Positions 21,741-33,406 are shown, counted from the stretch's first letter. The stretch: DNA of 64,000 nucleotides from Xanthostigma xanthostigma (GCA_963575645.1 OY754469.1:13720001-13784000); one strand, 5' to 3'. The notes: generated from the sequence alone by a model not told the origin. Program-made: numbers and translations.

Positions 21741-21955
21741 AAAAACATTTCATTTTTTTTAAATTTAGTTTCTGCTGCTCGAAATATGTATAATCTATAC
21801 TGTATGCACTATTAAAAGTTCTTACTTAAAAAAAATAACACGCTTTAATTGAATTATAAATAATTCGTAAAATGATGTTTTCTCTAGAGAAGAAATTAAT
21901 CAATTAAATTTTTCCAAAATAATAACAACATTCATTTTTCCAGCCTAGCTAATAG

Positions 21956-23547
21956 TCAGAGTGCCCGTCGACAAAAATTTTATTGATACATACTCTCCCC
22001 AAACTTTGTATATAGCTTCATTACACCTATTTCCTCTATGACTTTTCTTGATTTTGGGGCGTTTTCCCTCTAAACTTTCCGAAAGATGTCGTTTTGACGG
22101 CATGTAAAAATTTATAGATACTGTTAGTTTTAATTGGATAGCTTTAAAACTTCAACCAAAACGCTAAAATAATGCTCTCTGACAAATAACATGAACCATT
22201 TAAAATGTCTCACCTCGAATATGGTCGACATTGTGTATATGGCTTCATAGTTTGGTCAATGAGTGCTCATAAGGGGCATCTAGATGGAAAAGTCGAAAGC
22301 AGAACATTTGACTTAGGAACTTTGTTTGGACTAGTTAGGAGATAAACATACTAAAAGTCCTTGCCCCTCCGAGGTACGCCCGAAGGGGGGGAGCACAAAG
22401 AAGGTCCCGTTTTTTGGTTTTTTGCTTTCATCTCGAAAACGGTACGTCGTACGAAATTTTGTTGTAATACATAATGAAAGCTGATAAAATTCTCTACAAC
22501 TTTAGCTTTCTTACTTTTTATCTATCTCCAATCTTTGCCTAGCTATGAGCTCCGAAAAATGGTCGATTTTCAAAAATGTGTTAAATTCTCTGTAGCACAT
22601 TATAACAATACGAATTTGTCAAAATCATTTCGTATCGCTCATCCACACTATTAAAAACACCCACACACTATTAAAAAATAACATAAGCTTTAACCTATTG
22701 AAGGCCCTGGGCACATTAGGATTATGGGGCCCCTATGACCTTAACAGAGCACTATTTTGTTAGAATAGACAAAGAAAATAGATAAACAAGGTTCTAGATT
22801 CTAAGTCGAGGAATGTGATATAAAATGCATATATTTAAAAGGATCACGTTCCCAATTTTAACATGAAGGACACAAAAAAAATAAGTATATGAAAAATAGT
22901 TCACTGATGATTTTTGTTTAAAACAGTTTAGGTACTTAGTATACCATTAAACTAGGGGGTCCCTATCGATCGCGGGGCCCTGGGCACGTGCCAGAGTACC
23001 CAGTGGGAAAGAGGACCGCGTGGAGGTACGCCCAGCTTATGTTATTTTTTAATAGTGTGTGGGTGTTTTTAATAGTGTGGATGAGCGATACGAAATGATT
23101 TTGACAAATTCGTATTGTTACAATGTGCTACAGAGAATTTAACACATTTTTGAAAATCGACCATTTTTCGGAGCTCATAGCTAGGCAAAGATTGGAGATA
23201 GATAAAAAATGTGAAAGCTAAAGTTGTAGAGAATTTTATCAGCTTTCATTATGTATTCCAACAAAATTTCGTACGACATACCGTTTTCGAGATGAAAGCA
23301 AAATACCAAAAAACGGGACCTTCTTTGTGCTCCCCCCCTTCGGGCGCACCTCGGAGGGGTAAGGACTTTTAGTATGTTTATCTCCTAACTAGTCCAAACA
23401 AAGTTCCTAAGTCAAATGTTCTGCTTTCGACTTTTCCATCTAGAATTATTCGTTGCTTAAGCTATCATTAGGCCTAGGCCTAATGAAGCCATATACAAAG
23501 TTTGGGGAGAGTATGTATCAATAAAATTTTTGCCGACGGGCACTCTG
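21956..23547. mobile_element. 1.6-kb foldback element N
   Basis: The ends CAGAGTGCCCGTCGACAAAA and its near-perfect inverse (at 23547) begin two long arms, roughly 21956-22690 and 23035-23547. They match closely over CCCAAACTTTGTATATA, GTTAGGAGATAAACATAC, AAACGGGACCTTCTTTG (inverse) and TAACATAAGCTT. The left arm has about 200 extra bases (22040-22250). The spacer (22697-23030) has its own pair of GCCCTGGGCAC words and may be a separate insertion. No ORF is present. Target duplication is unclear. Confidence 0.8.
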
Positions 23548-23618
23548 GCTATAAGAAAAACTAATTTTGACAATATTACAAAAAAGAGAGAGAGAGTTAA
23601 TGTAACAAAACTTGCTAC

Positions 23619-23919
23619 AATACTAATATATAAAGCTGAAGAGTTTGTTTGTTTGTTTGAATGCGCTAATCTTAGGAACTACTGGTTCAAATTGAAAATT
23701 TGTTTTTGTTGGATATAGGCTATAATATCACGCTACGATCAATAGGTGCGGAGCATCAATGAAAAATGTTGCAAAGTGTAACTCAAAATTTGTCCGTCCG
23801 AGAAACTCCGATCATCATGAAATTTGGACACAACATTCATCTCGGTAAATGTGCGTACTCATGTCCCTTCCTTCCCCATTCGTTCTTTTGCACTCGGGTG
23901 AAACTGGGCGGGACCGCTA
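23619..23919 (+). mobile_element. Helitron-like repeat L, copy 1 (short, no tRNA)
   Basis: It starts TACTAATATATAAAGCTG, continues GAAGAGTTTGTTTGTTTG and ends near GGGCGGGACCGCTA. Compared with the three longer copies, the central part including the tRNA-like module is missing: GTCCGTCCGAGAAACTCC marks the junction. Confidence 0.65.
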
Positions 23920-24267
23920 TTATTTATAAGCAATTAAACAAATTGCAGAAACATAAAAACAATGAAACACCCTATAACCAGGAAGTACAATCGGTATAGT
24001 TTCGACATCAGCCCCCATCCCCACCAAAAACGTGACATAAGCACAACACATTGCGTGTACTAGTCAGTGCGAATGGTCGAGTGATATATTAGTGACAGTT
24101 CTTTATATTTATAATTTTTTACCTTTTTTTATACATGTCTCATAACATTAGGAAATTTGTGTACATAAGCGTAATAAGTCGTATAATTATAATGCCGGGT
24201 GTTAATTTGTTCTTATCCGCGAGTTTCTAAAAACACTGTATTTCAACGACCGACATTTATAATTTAA

Positions 24268-24956
24268 CGAGCGGTCCCGCCCGACTTAACCCGGGTGCAA
24301 AAGAACGAATGGGGAAGGAAGGGACATGAGTACGCACATTCATCTTAGTTTACCGAGATGAATGTTGTGTTCAAACTTCATAATGATCGGAGTTACCGTT
24401 CAAAAATTTTTGTCGTTAAAAAGCAGTATTTATATACCTAATAAATATTTAATTGTAAACACTGTAGGACAATTACCTCAAGTTGTAACAGTTTTCAAAT
24501 GAGCTATTAATTAGATTTACTTAATTTTAATTAGTCGTAATAAAATTTTAAAAAATTGAAATGTAAGTCTTAGAAGAAAGCAATGTAGAAAATAAAAAAA
24601 ATAAAAATAAATTCGCCGACGTGGGGCTTGAACCCAAGACCCTGGGATTAAGAGTCTTACGCTCTACCGACTGAGCTATCCGGGCTTGTGAACGTGACGC
24701 GCTAATATTGCAATATTTAGTTAAGGCATTTCACCTGATAATATTTGTCGGACGGACTAATTTTGAGATACATCTTGCAACATTTTTCATTGATGTTCCG
24801 TTTCAATTGGTCGTAGCGTGAAATTATATAGCCTATAGCCTTCCTCGATAAATGGGCAATCCAACAAAAAAAAATTTTCAATTCGAACCAGTAGTTTCTG
24901 AGATTAGCGCGTTCAACCAAACAAACAAACTCTTCAGCTTTATATATTAGTATAGA
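24268..24956 (-). mobile_element. Helitron-like repeat L, copy 2
   Basis: On the minus strand it begins TCTATACTAATATATAAAGC and ends GGGCGGGACCGCTCG, where other copies have CCGCTAG then T. The TC start and CTAG-type end without terminal inverted repeats fit non-autonomous Helitrons. It carries a tRNA-Lys-like module at 24613-24685 in the same orientation, followed by a T-rich tract. Confidence 0.65.
24613..24685 (-). tRNA. tRNA-Lys(CTT)-like pseudogene in repeat L2
   Basis: A 73-nt module starts GCCCGGATAGCTCAGTCGG. The anticodon loop CTCTTAA reads CTT (Lys), and the T arm is TTGGGTTCAAGCCCCAC. The A box (TAGCTCAGTCGG) and B box (GGTTCAAGCCC) are intact. The D and T stems pair. The anticodon stem (TAAGA/TCCCA) and acceptor stem (GCCCGGA/GTCGGCG) are damaged, so a functional tRNA is unlikely, although Pol III initiation remains possible. 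Confidence 0.7.
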
Positions 24957-25019
24957 TAGATACTTATATTTTGAGTGCTGAAGAGTTCAGCCTGCCCTCA
25001 GGTCTTGTCATTATTATTA

Positions 25020-25514
25020 TCTATCTAAATATATAAAAGGAAACCGTGACTGATTGACTGACTGACTGATCTATCAACGCACAGCTCAAACCACTGGACA
25101 GATTGAGCTGAAATTTCGCACACAAATATTTATTATATCGTAGGCATCCGCTAAGAACGGATTTTTGATAATTAAACCCCTAAGAGGGAGTAACGGGGTT
25201 ACAATTTGCAAGCAGAAATCATATAAGATAGATGTATCAATTCGAAAATGCGCAGGATTACTCCTGTCAACAAATAAATAAACACGTGTTTCATGCTTTT
25301 TCAAAAACAATCCCTTCAGGGGGTAAAAAGAGGTAAATAGTCTAAAAATCAACATGGGTGTCATTTTCAAATTTCAAGGTTTGTCAGGACGTTGATCACG
25401 TGAATGTCATCAATTATTAGGAGGTCTACGTCGAAAAAGGAGTAACTATGCCAAATAATGGGAATGCACCCGTGTTTCGTCTGAATCGCGTGCGGAGCCG
25501 CGGGTAACGGCTAG
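25020..25514 (+). mobile_element. Helitron-like repeat M, copy 1
   Basis: It begins TCTATCTAAATATATAAAAG and a GACTGATTGACTGACTGACT tract, and ends GGAGCCGCGGGTAACGGCTAG followed by T. The start in TC, the end in CTAG and a GC-rich hairpin-forming sequence just before the end are Helitron hallmarks. The second copy is at 37195-37672 in inverse. The minus-strand frame 25086-25370 merely reflects shared DNA. Confidence 0.7.
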
Positions 25515-27109
25515 TTATCAGATATAATAATTCGATCTGCCGATTGATTCATACTCGGCCTACATCGATGCATATTTTATCTTATGTAAACAATTATAAT
25601 GACGAACCGCATTTTTAATGTTTCCTAATTTAGCATGAATATTGTTCTATTGTAATGTAGGTAATATACATTTAATAGGTGACAATAATAACAAAATTAA
25701 TAGGCAACGCCGCTTAAAATAAACCGCGTCAACAAAAGCATTTAAAATTATAAACTCATTTCTAGTAAATTATTAATTTTATACTGTTTCATAGTGGTAT
25801 CGACTTTGATTAAATGTTCACCATGGGTGTAACCACCAATTGTAAAAAAGGAAGAGGTTTTCAAGAAGATTATAAGTTTACCTGCAGTTTTAAACCGGTT
25901 TTGACAATTCTTTTTCTATTTAATAAGAACATACCTTCAAAGAGGTTCTACCACCTACATATCTACATTATATTTAAATCAGTTCAGTAGTTTTTTTTTA
26001 GTTTAATAATCAAATATCAAAATAGAAGTCGGATAATAACGTGCAAACTGCCTATTGCAATACCACTGAAAAGTAAAAACTAAAACTTGGATTTATTTTA
26101 AGAAAAAGTTTTTTTGTTTAGGATCTAAGTATATTTTTAAAACTCAATACGTTTTTAAATTTTAATTGTTTATTTTTAATTATAAACTTTAAGAAAAATA
26201 ACTTTTTAAAAACATGAATAGCGGCCCGGTTCTACTCACTCGAATTTGTAGATTGCCACCGTTTTTTCGTCGACTTAAGTTGCAAAATTGATATCCACAA
26301 AAAACGCTTAACATTAAAATGGGTATAGTAAGCTATCCTTAAAACATAGACATATGCCATCGCGGACTATTTTGTAGACCTACAAAAGAGGAACAATTCC
26401 ACCATACATTGTTTTGTTACATCTCAAAGGGGTTAGGCAGCGTTTTCGATGAAAGTTTCAAGTCGGCTTGATTTTTTTCGACATCATCAACAATCACCAT
26501 CATTTTTTCACCAATTATACACATAAACATTTCTCTTGAATCACTCCGTCCATTGGTGAAAGCCTTAATTATGAAAATCCGTTCGGGGAATTTGTTTAAT
26601 AATATGTAGTGATATTTCTAGTACGGGAAGACATATTATATTATGGAAATTGTGACATGTTAAAAGCGAGAAACGAGTACCAGCGGGTTTTAAGAGTCTC
26701 GTGAGTCATAATTATTACCCACAGGATACAAATAGTATTTTTTGCACGTACCTCCTATAAAATAGCAGCTTTTCCAATAATTTTCAAAATTTTTGACAGT
26801 TCAATTAAGACCAAGTTCACACTTTAACTATGGAAACGGTAGTAGAATAGCTGCGGCGAAAGATGAAGCCACCGCGTCATAGTGACGTGAACGCATTGCG
26901 CCCGCCTTCTAGCTTGCTATTGGCTATTTCGGAGATCCATGTGCGTCGAGTGTTTATTTTTATTGTACCGCTATAAATGGATATGTCGAATTTATTCCAC
27001 ACGCCACTGTCTGCGGGCAAGTAGGCGTTCACTACCATATTATTGATGACGTGCCTTCAACTCTCACCGCGGGCGCTATACGACAACATTTATTTTACTT
27101 TGCACACTA
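25515..27109. other. Unassigned DNA
   Basis: 26215-26310 is the second copy of repeat I (GTAGATTGCCACCGTTTTTT). A phrase near 26750 (CTCCTATAAAATAGCAGC) recurs near 52420 and, diverged, near 1240. A GC-richer block at 26830-27090 (GCGCCCGCCTTC, TCACCGCGGGCGC) has no ORF or repeat partner and could be regulatory. Confidence 0.45.
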
Positions 27110-27276
27110 GTGCGAAATGAGTGATTTTACATAAGACAATATTTAATCTTTTTTAATTTTTATTGTTTTTCTGTTACTTTTATGTAATTATAAGGACAGA
27201 TGGAAGACCAATCCGTATGGATTGAATCTGGTCCGATTGCCTTAGCAATAAATTACTATTCTATTCTATTCTACTT
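27110..27276 (+). mobile_element. LINE 3-prime tail
   Basis: The sequence GATGGAAGACCAATCCG..., an AATAAA and a terminal run of TTCTA units (about 27255-27276) look like the 3-prime end of a non-LTR retrotransposon. A similar TTCTA-type tail closes the LINE fragment at 54003-54320. No coding sequence is retained. Confidence 0.45.
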
Positions 27277-27477
27277 TGCTATGCAGGCATGAAAAGCAGC
27301 TATTTTATACAAATATGTGCAAAAAATGTATTTATTTTTGTAATTTTGTAATCTGCGTCGATCCGAGTTAATACCGACTTAGCAATAATCGCCCGGTAAA
27401 TGCTTCATTGATACTGGATGGAGTATTCTCGCAGACGCAAACACTAGAGTCGATGGTTTTTACTATACAGAGTGCCC

Positions 27478-28232
27478 CATTAAGAATGGGACATAGAACA
27501 ACCGCAGATTCTCCAATTCAAAATAAAACGATTAAGCGAAATATGCTTAGATAAAATGTTACTCGTTTCCGAACACCAGGGTGTTGAAGTTGAAAACTGA
27601 AAAATTATTAATGTCCATAATTTTTTTAATACACCGTATAATTTTACTCAAATCGGCACACATGTTAAATATCATAAAATGCACCTAACAATAAAAAAAT
27701 TAGTTCAGTACGCTCTACCAGTGGCGTACGGCAGGAGTAAGTAATGCTTGTACCCCTTCTAAATGTTACGCCGCTGTCTAAATTTTAATTTTGACTATAA
27801 TTTCAATTTTTTTGATATTTTCTAAGTCAATAATGTACACTTGTTAGTTTGTTGTAAAGTCATTGGTTTTCGAGATATTCGCAGTTTTTTTAAGACAAAA
27901 TTGTAAAAATGAATATTATTAATAATAATACAAATAAAAAGTACATGTCTATCTATCTTTAACTGCGAATATCTCGAAAACCAATGACTTTACAACAAAC
28001 TAACAAGTGTACATTATTGACTTAGAAAATATCAAAAAAATTAAAATTATAGTCAAAATTAAAGTTTAGACAGCGGCGTAACATTTAGAAAGGGTACAAG
28101 CATTACTTACTCCTGCCGTACGCCACTGGTAGAGCGAGTAACATTTTATCTAAGCATATTTCGCTTAATCGTTTTATTTTGAATTGGAGAATCTGCGGTT
28201 GTTCTATGTCCCATTCTTAATGGGACACCCTG
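27478..28232 (+). mobile_element. Snapback element J, copy 1
   Basis: 755 bp, flanked by TATA on both sides. Each end reads CAGGGTGTCCC (CAGAGTGCCCC here) then ATTAAGAATGGGAC, so each terminus is itself a small hairpin. The two arms are near-identical inverses meeting near 27900-27955. A segment of about 190 bp (27575-27720) is present only in the left arm. The arms contain TGGTTTTCGAGATATTCGCA and CAGTGGCGTACGGCAGGAGT. No ORF. The second copy, also 755 bp and in the opposite orientation, is at 59100-59854. Confidence 0.85.
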
Positions 28233-29506
28233 TATATGCTGTTCTCCGTATAGAATAATAGAACAGTAACTAATTTGTTGATTATGCAACACAATTGCAT
28301 GCGTTACGTACTTCATGCAGGCGAAATAGATTAAATTCATATAAAATTAATAAATATATTAAATGGCATGTTTTGTAATTAATAACAATATTTAGAATAT
28401 TGTTCGATAGAGAATTCTGAAAATTATAATATCCTGTCTCTTAATCGCGATTTTGCTTACGTAATTTTGTTCGCATAGTAGAAGTACCAAGCGTCTACCA
28501 ACTGCTGACTAGGTTAGCTTTATGAAAATGAGATCTAACTGCTTTTTTTTCTTGAATTATATTCAAAAAATTAACCCTACATTAAATTTCAGTTTTTACA
28601 AATCACTAGTTTTTATCATATCAGCTCCACAAATGGGGAATGGTACTAATCTAGGTCAAAAAATTAACTTTTCAAAATTTTTGAATATTTTTTCATTTGT
28701 GATCCTTTTAGTTCAAAAAAACGTATTTTTGGAAAAATTCTGTGCGTCTATTGGTGAACATGTATGAGAGAATTAAAACCAAATTTTGGAGGGGTGTTTG
28801 ATATGCAAATATGAAGAGCTCTTGATGGTGGATTTGTAAAGAAAAAACAATTAAAACTCATTAAGTACATAGTTAATTAAAATTATTAAATATCCTTTAC
28901 GGAAATTCTCCCCTTCCTGCGCTCTTCCCAGTTTTCTTTACGCAAGAAAATAGGGTTGCAAATTAAAAACAAATGACTTGTTCAGAAACTTTAACAGAAA
29001 GGGTATACATAAAACTGTACTGCAAGTAGGTACCTAGTGTTTTAATTGAATCAATACAAATAAAAAAGGCTAATTTGTTCCTAAAAATCTAATAGCACAA
29101 TATTTTATAATTATAAAAAACATGTGCGCAAATTGTCTATAAAAATAGAATTTAAAACAGTTTTTTCAGTAAATATATACAGGTGACCGGTAATTGCTCG
29201 TATTCCTCTCGGGAGATGAAACTGATTCATTTGGAATAATTTAACCTCTGTCACTTGGGGGTCCCAAATGCGTCATTTTCGAGAAAATCCACTTACAAAA
29301 ATCTGAATTTTGGGAGTTAAAAATTAAAAAAAATATTTTCTGACTTTTAGGCCTTAATTTTTCCATGATCTGATAGCTTACTAATTGGCCAACCTTCCTA
29401 AAGCTAAAAACCACGAAATTTACTATTAGAAATAAAATGTTAATATCTTCTTATCCATATTATATTAATTTCAATTAATTGTAATTATCACAGGGAAGTG
29501 GATGAT
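28233..29506. other. Unassigned DNA with one repeat A fragment
   Basis: 28640-28830 is a partial copy of repeat A (TGCAAATATGAAGAGCTC, CCAAATTTTGGAGG). The plus-strand frame 28522-28767 runs into it and is not gene-like. The rest has no recognised structure. Confidence 0.5.
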
Positions 29507-30020
29507 GTTAAAAATATTTTTAACAAAAAAATTGAACCACTTCAAAATATGCACTAAAAAGTAATAAAATAATTACAATTACCTATTGTTATTTTTGGAG
29601 TCGGTGTTATTATTGCTAGGTATATTGTAGTGTTTCCTTGGCTGACACCGACTCCAAAAATAACAATAATTGTAGGTAATTATTTCATTTTTTTTTAGTG
29701 CATATTTTGAAGTCGGTTCAATTTTTTTGTTAAAAATATTTTATTTTTCTCTTTTTAGTGTTAGATATTTACTCAATAAATTATGCAGTTATTTTATGAA
29801 GTATTGCAATGTGTAAAATTTGAGAGTTTCCGTCGATTTCTCCGGATTCCACCATCAGATCCTGACTTGGTTCCGATGGAACCACCTCGGAAGTGCACTC
29901 TTTCAAATAAAAAAAGAATTTTGAAAATCGGTCTATAATTGACAGAGAAATCGGTGAACATACATAAAAAAATATACAGTCGAACATAGAACCTCCTCCT
30001 TTTTTGAAGTCGGTTAAAAA
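29507..30020 (+). mobile_element. Repeat G, copy 1 (palindromic head, conserved tail)
   Basis: 29507-29743 is a foldback with arms of about 100 bp (TTTTTAACAAAAAAATTGAA to its inverse; core TTTTTGGAGTCGGTGT/ACACCGACTCCAAAAA). The conserved terminus ACCTCCTCCTTTTTTGAAGT, CGGTTAAAAAG closes the unit at 30020. The same head-plus-tail arrangement is at 61916-62921. The minus-strand frame 29781-30113 overlaps this repeat. Confidence 0.6.
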
Positions 30021-30317
30021 GAATATTCCAACTTCTTCAGCACTATTATAGTTATTAAAATTGTGTAGTTCATCCTGAAAAGAATTAATTCCTAAGTTTC
30101 GATAAACTGACATAATTGCTTTTTAGAAGCGACGGTACACTGCATTTGCACTGTATTGAGTAGATATACGATATATTATGGAAGACGATTAAAGAAGCGC
30201 GCAAATATCCTACTCGCAGGACCAGAGCAATATTTCTGACGTGACAAAATATGCACAGAATTTAAGCCGAGCGAAGCCGGGTTCGCAGCTAATAATTAAT
30301 TTAATCAGTTGACATAC

Positions 30318-30408
30318 CTGTTATAACCGTAATCATCGCCACGAGACAAATCAAGGGAGCCATGGCGATTGTAGTCGACAGGGATTTCATCAGTGTCACT
30401 TTGTACAT
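30318..30408 (-). CDS. Signal-peptide exon of a host gene (5-prime coding end)
   Basis: On the minus strand an ATG at 30408 opens 30 codons that run without stop to a donor (AACAG then GTATGT), leaving phase 1. Residues read MYKVTLMKSLSTTIAMAPL and then ICLVAMITVIT. Starting from Met7, MKSLSTTIAMAPLICLVAM is a textbook signal peptide (one Lys, then a long hydrophobic core). Met16 sits in a better initiation context (GCCATGG). A signal-peptide first exon followed by a large intron is usual in insect genes for cell-surface and secreted proteins. The downstream exons would lie at lower coordinates and were not found in this window. The gene is not identified. A CpG-rich block upstream (31080-31400) fits a promoter. 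Confidence 0.6.
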
Positions 30409-31079
30409 AACTGAGTTACAATCTTGTAAATCTTAACGCTTCTTTAACAATAGATTCGCAGTTCTAATCAATTACACTTAATATCGATAATGCAGGTTCG
30501 ATCACGACCAATAATATTAATAAATCACAAATAAACACAATTCTTAGGTCACCAAATCACGCAAAGTATGTGATACTATAAAATTACGTTCATTTAATTA
30601 ACACTAAAGAAGAAAATGTTAATTACGTTTAAACTTTATATTACGTAATATGGATATAAAGTTTGTCAATTAAAGCGATATTTTTCACAATACTCTTGAC
30701 ATTCAACAGTTTTCATTCATTACATAAATGAGTAATATACAAGAGCTTCTATGTATACTGTTCAAGCTTATATCCTTTCACTGAAGTTCAAAACTCCGCA
30801 ACGTAAAGTTTCTCTACAAACTTTAAGACGTATATAATAAAAGAACGAGTTCATTAACTACTGAGAAGGATCTATTAACCAGGTTAACACATAATCACTA
30901 TGTACGCTAGATACTCTTAAAACTTTTGAACATTTATCGATATTGATTGTTTCTTACACGAGAAGAATTAAAGACTTGACAAACTACTTTAAAAGTTGAC
31001 AATAATGTACGAGTGTCAATAAAATAGCTCATCAATAATTTAACAGTCGTGCACGAGTCAGATACTGTTCGAACGATAT

Positions 31080-31400
31080 TCCGTCGTCACAACCTTGCGC
31101 TACTCGCTGCAGCGATATACTGGCAACAGTGGCGCGTTTAAACAAATGCCGCACATAAGGAGCGCGCGTGCAACTATTACGGCGACGTCGCGACGTGCCG
31201 AGTTATGCCGAACGCGAACGAAACAGTTGATGAGCGACGCACGAAACAGTTGAAGATCTCTCACACACACACATTTATGACGTTGTGTTATGTTTCTTGC
31301 GCGGGTGTTCAACTGGTGCCTGCCGCCTCCAACGAAGATGCAGGAAGTCGACTCTGACATGAGACTTTGACAGACACCTTTCACTGTATTTTAAGGGTTA
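31080..31400 (-). promoter_or_regulatory. CpG-rich block, likely promoter of the 30318-30408 gene
   Basis: This is one of the densest CpG stretches of the window (GGCGCGTTTAAAC, GAGCGCGCGTGC, GGCGACGTCGCGACG), about 0.7-1.0 kb upstream of the ATG in the gene's orientation. It has a repeated CGAAACAGTTGA word and a short CA run near 31262-31274. A frame on the minus strand (31100-31384) is open because of GC content and is not taken as coding. The promoter role is inferred from composition and position. Confidence 0.4.
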
Positions 31401-32155
31401 AATACGTGCGGCTCAGATTACATTGTTGATAATATGCTTTGTAATACAAAAGAGATATATGACAACGTTGTGCGATGTGTACAGTTCAACTGAAAGGCTG
31501 CGTATTGCAGTTGATGATTACAAAGACGTTATACACTTTGTTTATTTTTGGGTCATTGTTTATTATGTAATATCTATGTCAATGAGTATTATATCGGTGT
31601 GTACAGAACAGCAGGCAACACTAAAAAAGACGTACCTAGACACAAGATCCTATAAAAAGAAAGAAATTGTTGATTATAGACGCTGAACACCTGAGGTTAT
31701 CAGCGTCTATTACGAGATATAAAAAGCCAATTCTGCAAAAGATATTTTTGCACGATTTCCTGTAAAATTGCCGCTTAAATAAAACAAACGAAACGCGAAA
31801 CGTTGTCGTACTGCTATTTCCATAGTAAACGCAACCTGCAATTGGAACTGTTTTTTTTTAATTAGGTGAAAATCAGATATTTTATAGAGGTCACGTACAA
31901 AAAATAATATACATATTTCTCGTGCGTGATTGTTAAATTCGCCATAATATATATGTCTTCACGCACTAGAAACATAATCTACTATTAAGTTAAAAAATAA
32001 ATGTAAAGTTAATGATAATATTAACCTAACCTTAGCTTCTCAGTTATTATGATATATGATCAATAATTTGCGAAATAAATGTCATTCGGTGAGCATAGCG
32101 TCTTTTTCGAGATTAGAAACGCTTCAAAGTATTCCAACCCACTAGTGGCAAAATC
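31401..32155. other. Non-coding interval with a hairpin
   Basis: A hairpin at 31676-31710 (ATAGACGCTGA/TCAGCGTCTAT, 11-bp arms) is related to words at about 7880 and 16150. The frame 31423-31686 is unsupported. Confidence 0.45.
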
Positions 32156-32159
32156 GTAA

Positions 32160-32770
32160 GTATTGTTTATAGGTCAAAATTCACTTTTCAAAAATTTTAC
32201 AATATTTTTTCGTTTTGAGGTTTCCTGAATCCAAAAAATATATTTTTGGAAAAACTCTGTGCGTCTGTTAGTCTGAGCACGATACAGGTCTAACGAATGA
32301 ATAGATCAAAACCAAATTTTGGGAGGATGTTTGTTTTGCAAATATGAAGAGGCCTATTGTTTTTGGGGAAAATCGGCGCATGCACAGAAGAGATATGTGC
32401 TGTAACAGTGTTTTTTTCATATATATTAATGGTGTACTTTTCATAACGGCTTATTATTCTATTTATTTTCTCACGAAAGTTTCATTAAAAATTTCTTTTC
32501 TAAACTTTATAGTTTCGGAAATATTTTGAAAGTAAAAAAAATCAATAATTGTTATTTTGTTTTGTAGATCTGTCAGAAATAAACTAGCATGCTTTGATTA
32601 ATGTTTACATGACGTGGAACAAATTATGTGCAGGTAACCATGGCAACGAATAGCAAATATCCTATTGAATACTAGCCATTACCTGCGTCACGTCACGCGA
32701 TATCAGAAATGTAATTCTCTTTATCTTTATTATACTATATCAAATGTCAATATTTTTGAAGTTGAAGTCG
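32160..32770 (+). repeat. Interspersed repeat A, copy 2
   Basis: It runs from GGTCAAAATTCACTTTTC through CCAAATTTTGGGAGGATG and CAAATATGAAGAGG to GTCACGTCACGCGATATC. It is the inverse of 1441-2046. The frame 32344-32529 lies inside and is not a gene. Confidence 0.7.
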
Positions 32771-33406
32771 CTCAATTGGCTAGAATTTTTTTTATGCATC
32801 AGATAGCACTAGAATGAGACTGAAATAGAATTAAATTTTGGTAACATTGAACCAAATAAAAAAATAAGCAATGTTCTTTTTAAGAAAGCATTATAGTATA
32901 TTAAAAAAACAAACAAACCATTAACAAACGAACACCTTCTACTTAAATAATTTTGAAATTCTTCCATATTATAAGTCGGATGAAACATGTCTCAAATTAA
33001 AAAATATAATGAGAAAACATAACTCATTCCAGATAATAATATTCTACAATAAAAAGACGTTCTTATTTTTAATAAGAAACGTTGAGACATCCATGCAGAA
33101 ATATTGTCCACAGACGCAATGTGTCCATCTAAAATCTGGGAAAGAATGAAAGTAGAAACGCCTTTATAGCAATAAACAGGAATGTTTTTTCATGACGAAA
33201 GTTGTGCGCAAACATTTAAAGCAATTCCGCTGATTGCCACCACGTGTCATCATCTCCACCCACATTCCACCTCTTTTCTCTCTCTCTCTCTGTCTATCTA
33301 CGTCTCTCTATCTCTCACTCTGTAATGCATAAGAGTAAACCAGCAGCGGTACAACAAAAAGCCATAGAAGGAAATCTCAGAAAATATAAACACAGGTGTT
33401 TTTTTT
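32771..33406. other. Non-coding interval with a TC-rich simple repeat
   Basis: A CTCTCT/TCTATC simple repeat lies at about 33272-33320, and a hairpin near 33057-33090 (ACGTTCTTATTTTTAATAAG). Nothing else is recognised. Confidence 0.5.

Noticed and set aside
24613-24685. Functional tRNA-Lys gene
   Set aside because: The anticodon and acceptor stems are mispaired and the sequence is inside a multi-copy mobile repeat, so a pseudogene or Pol III promoter is more likely.
25086-25370. Open frame resembling the one at 37360-37575
   Set aside because: Both lie in copies of Helitron-like repeat M and read its antisense strand. Similarity follows from shared DNA, and there is no start context or domain.
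29781-30113. 110-codon minus-strand frame
   Set aside because: It overlaps the conserved tail of repeat G and lacks protein-like composition.
31100-31384. 94-codon minus-strand frame in the CpG-rich block
   Set aside because: GC-rich DNA stays open by chance; the position fits promoter or 5-prime UTR better, and no splice sites support it.
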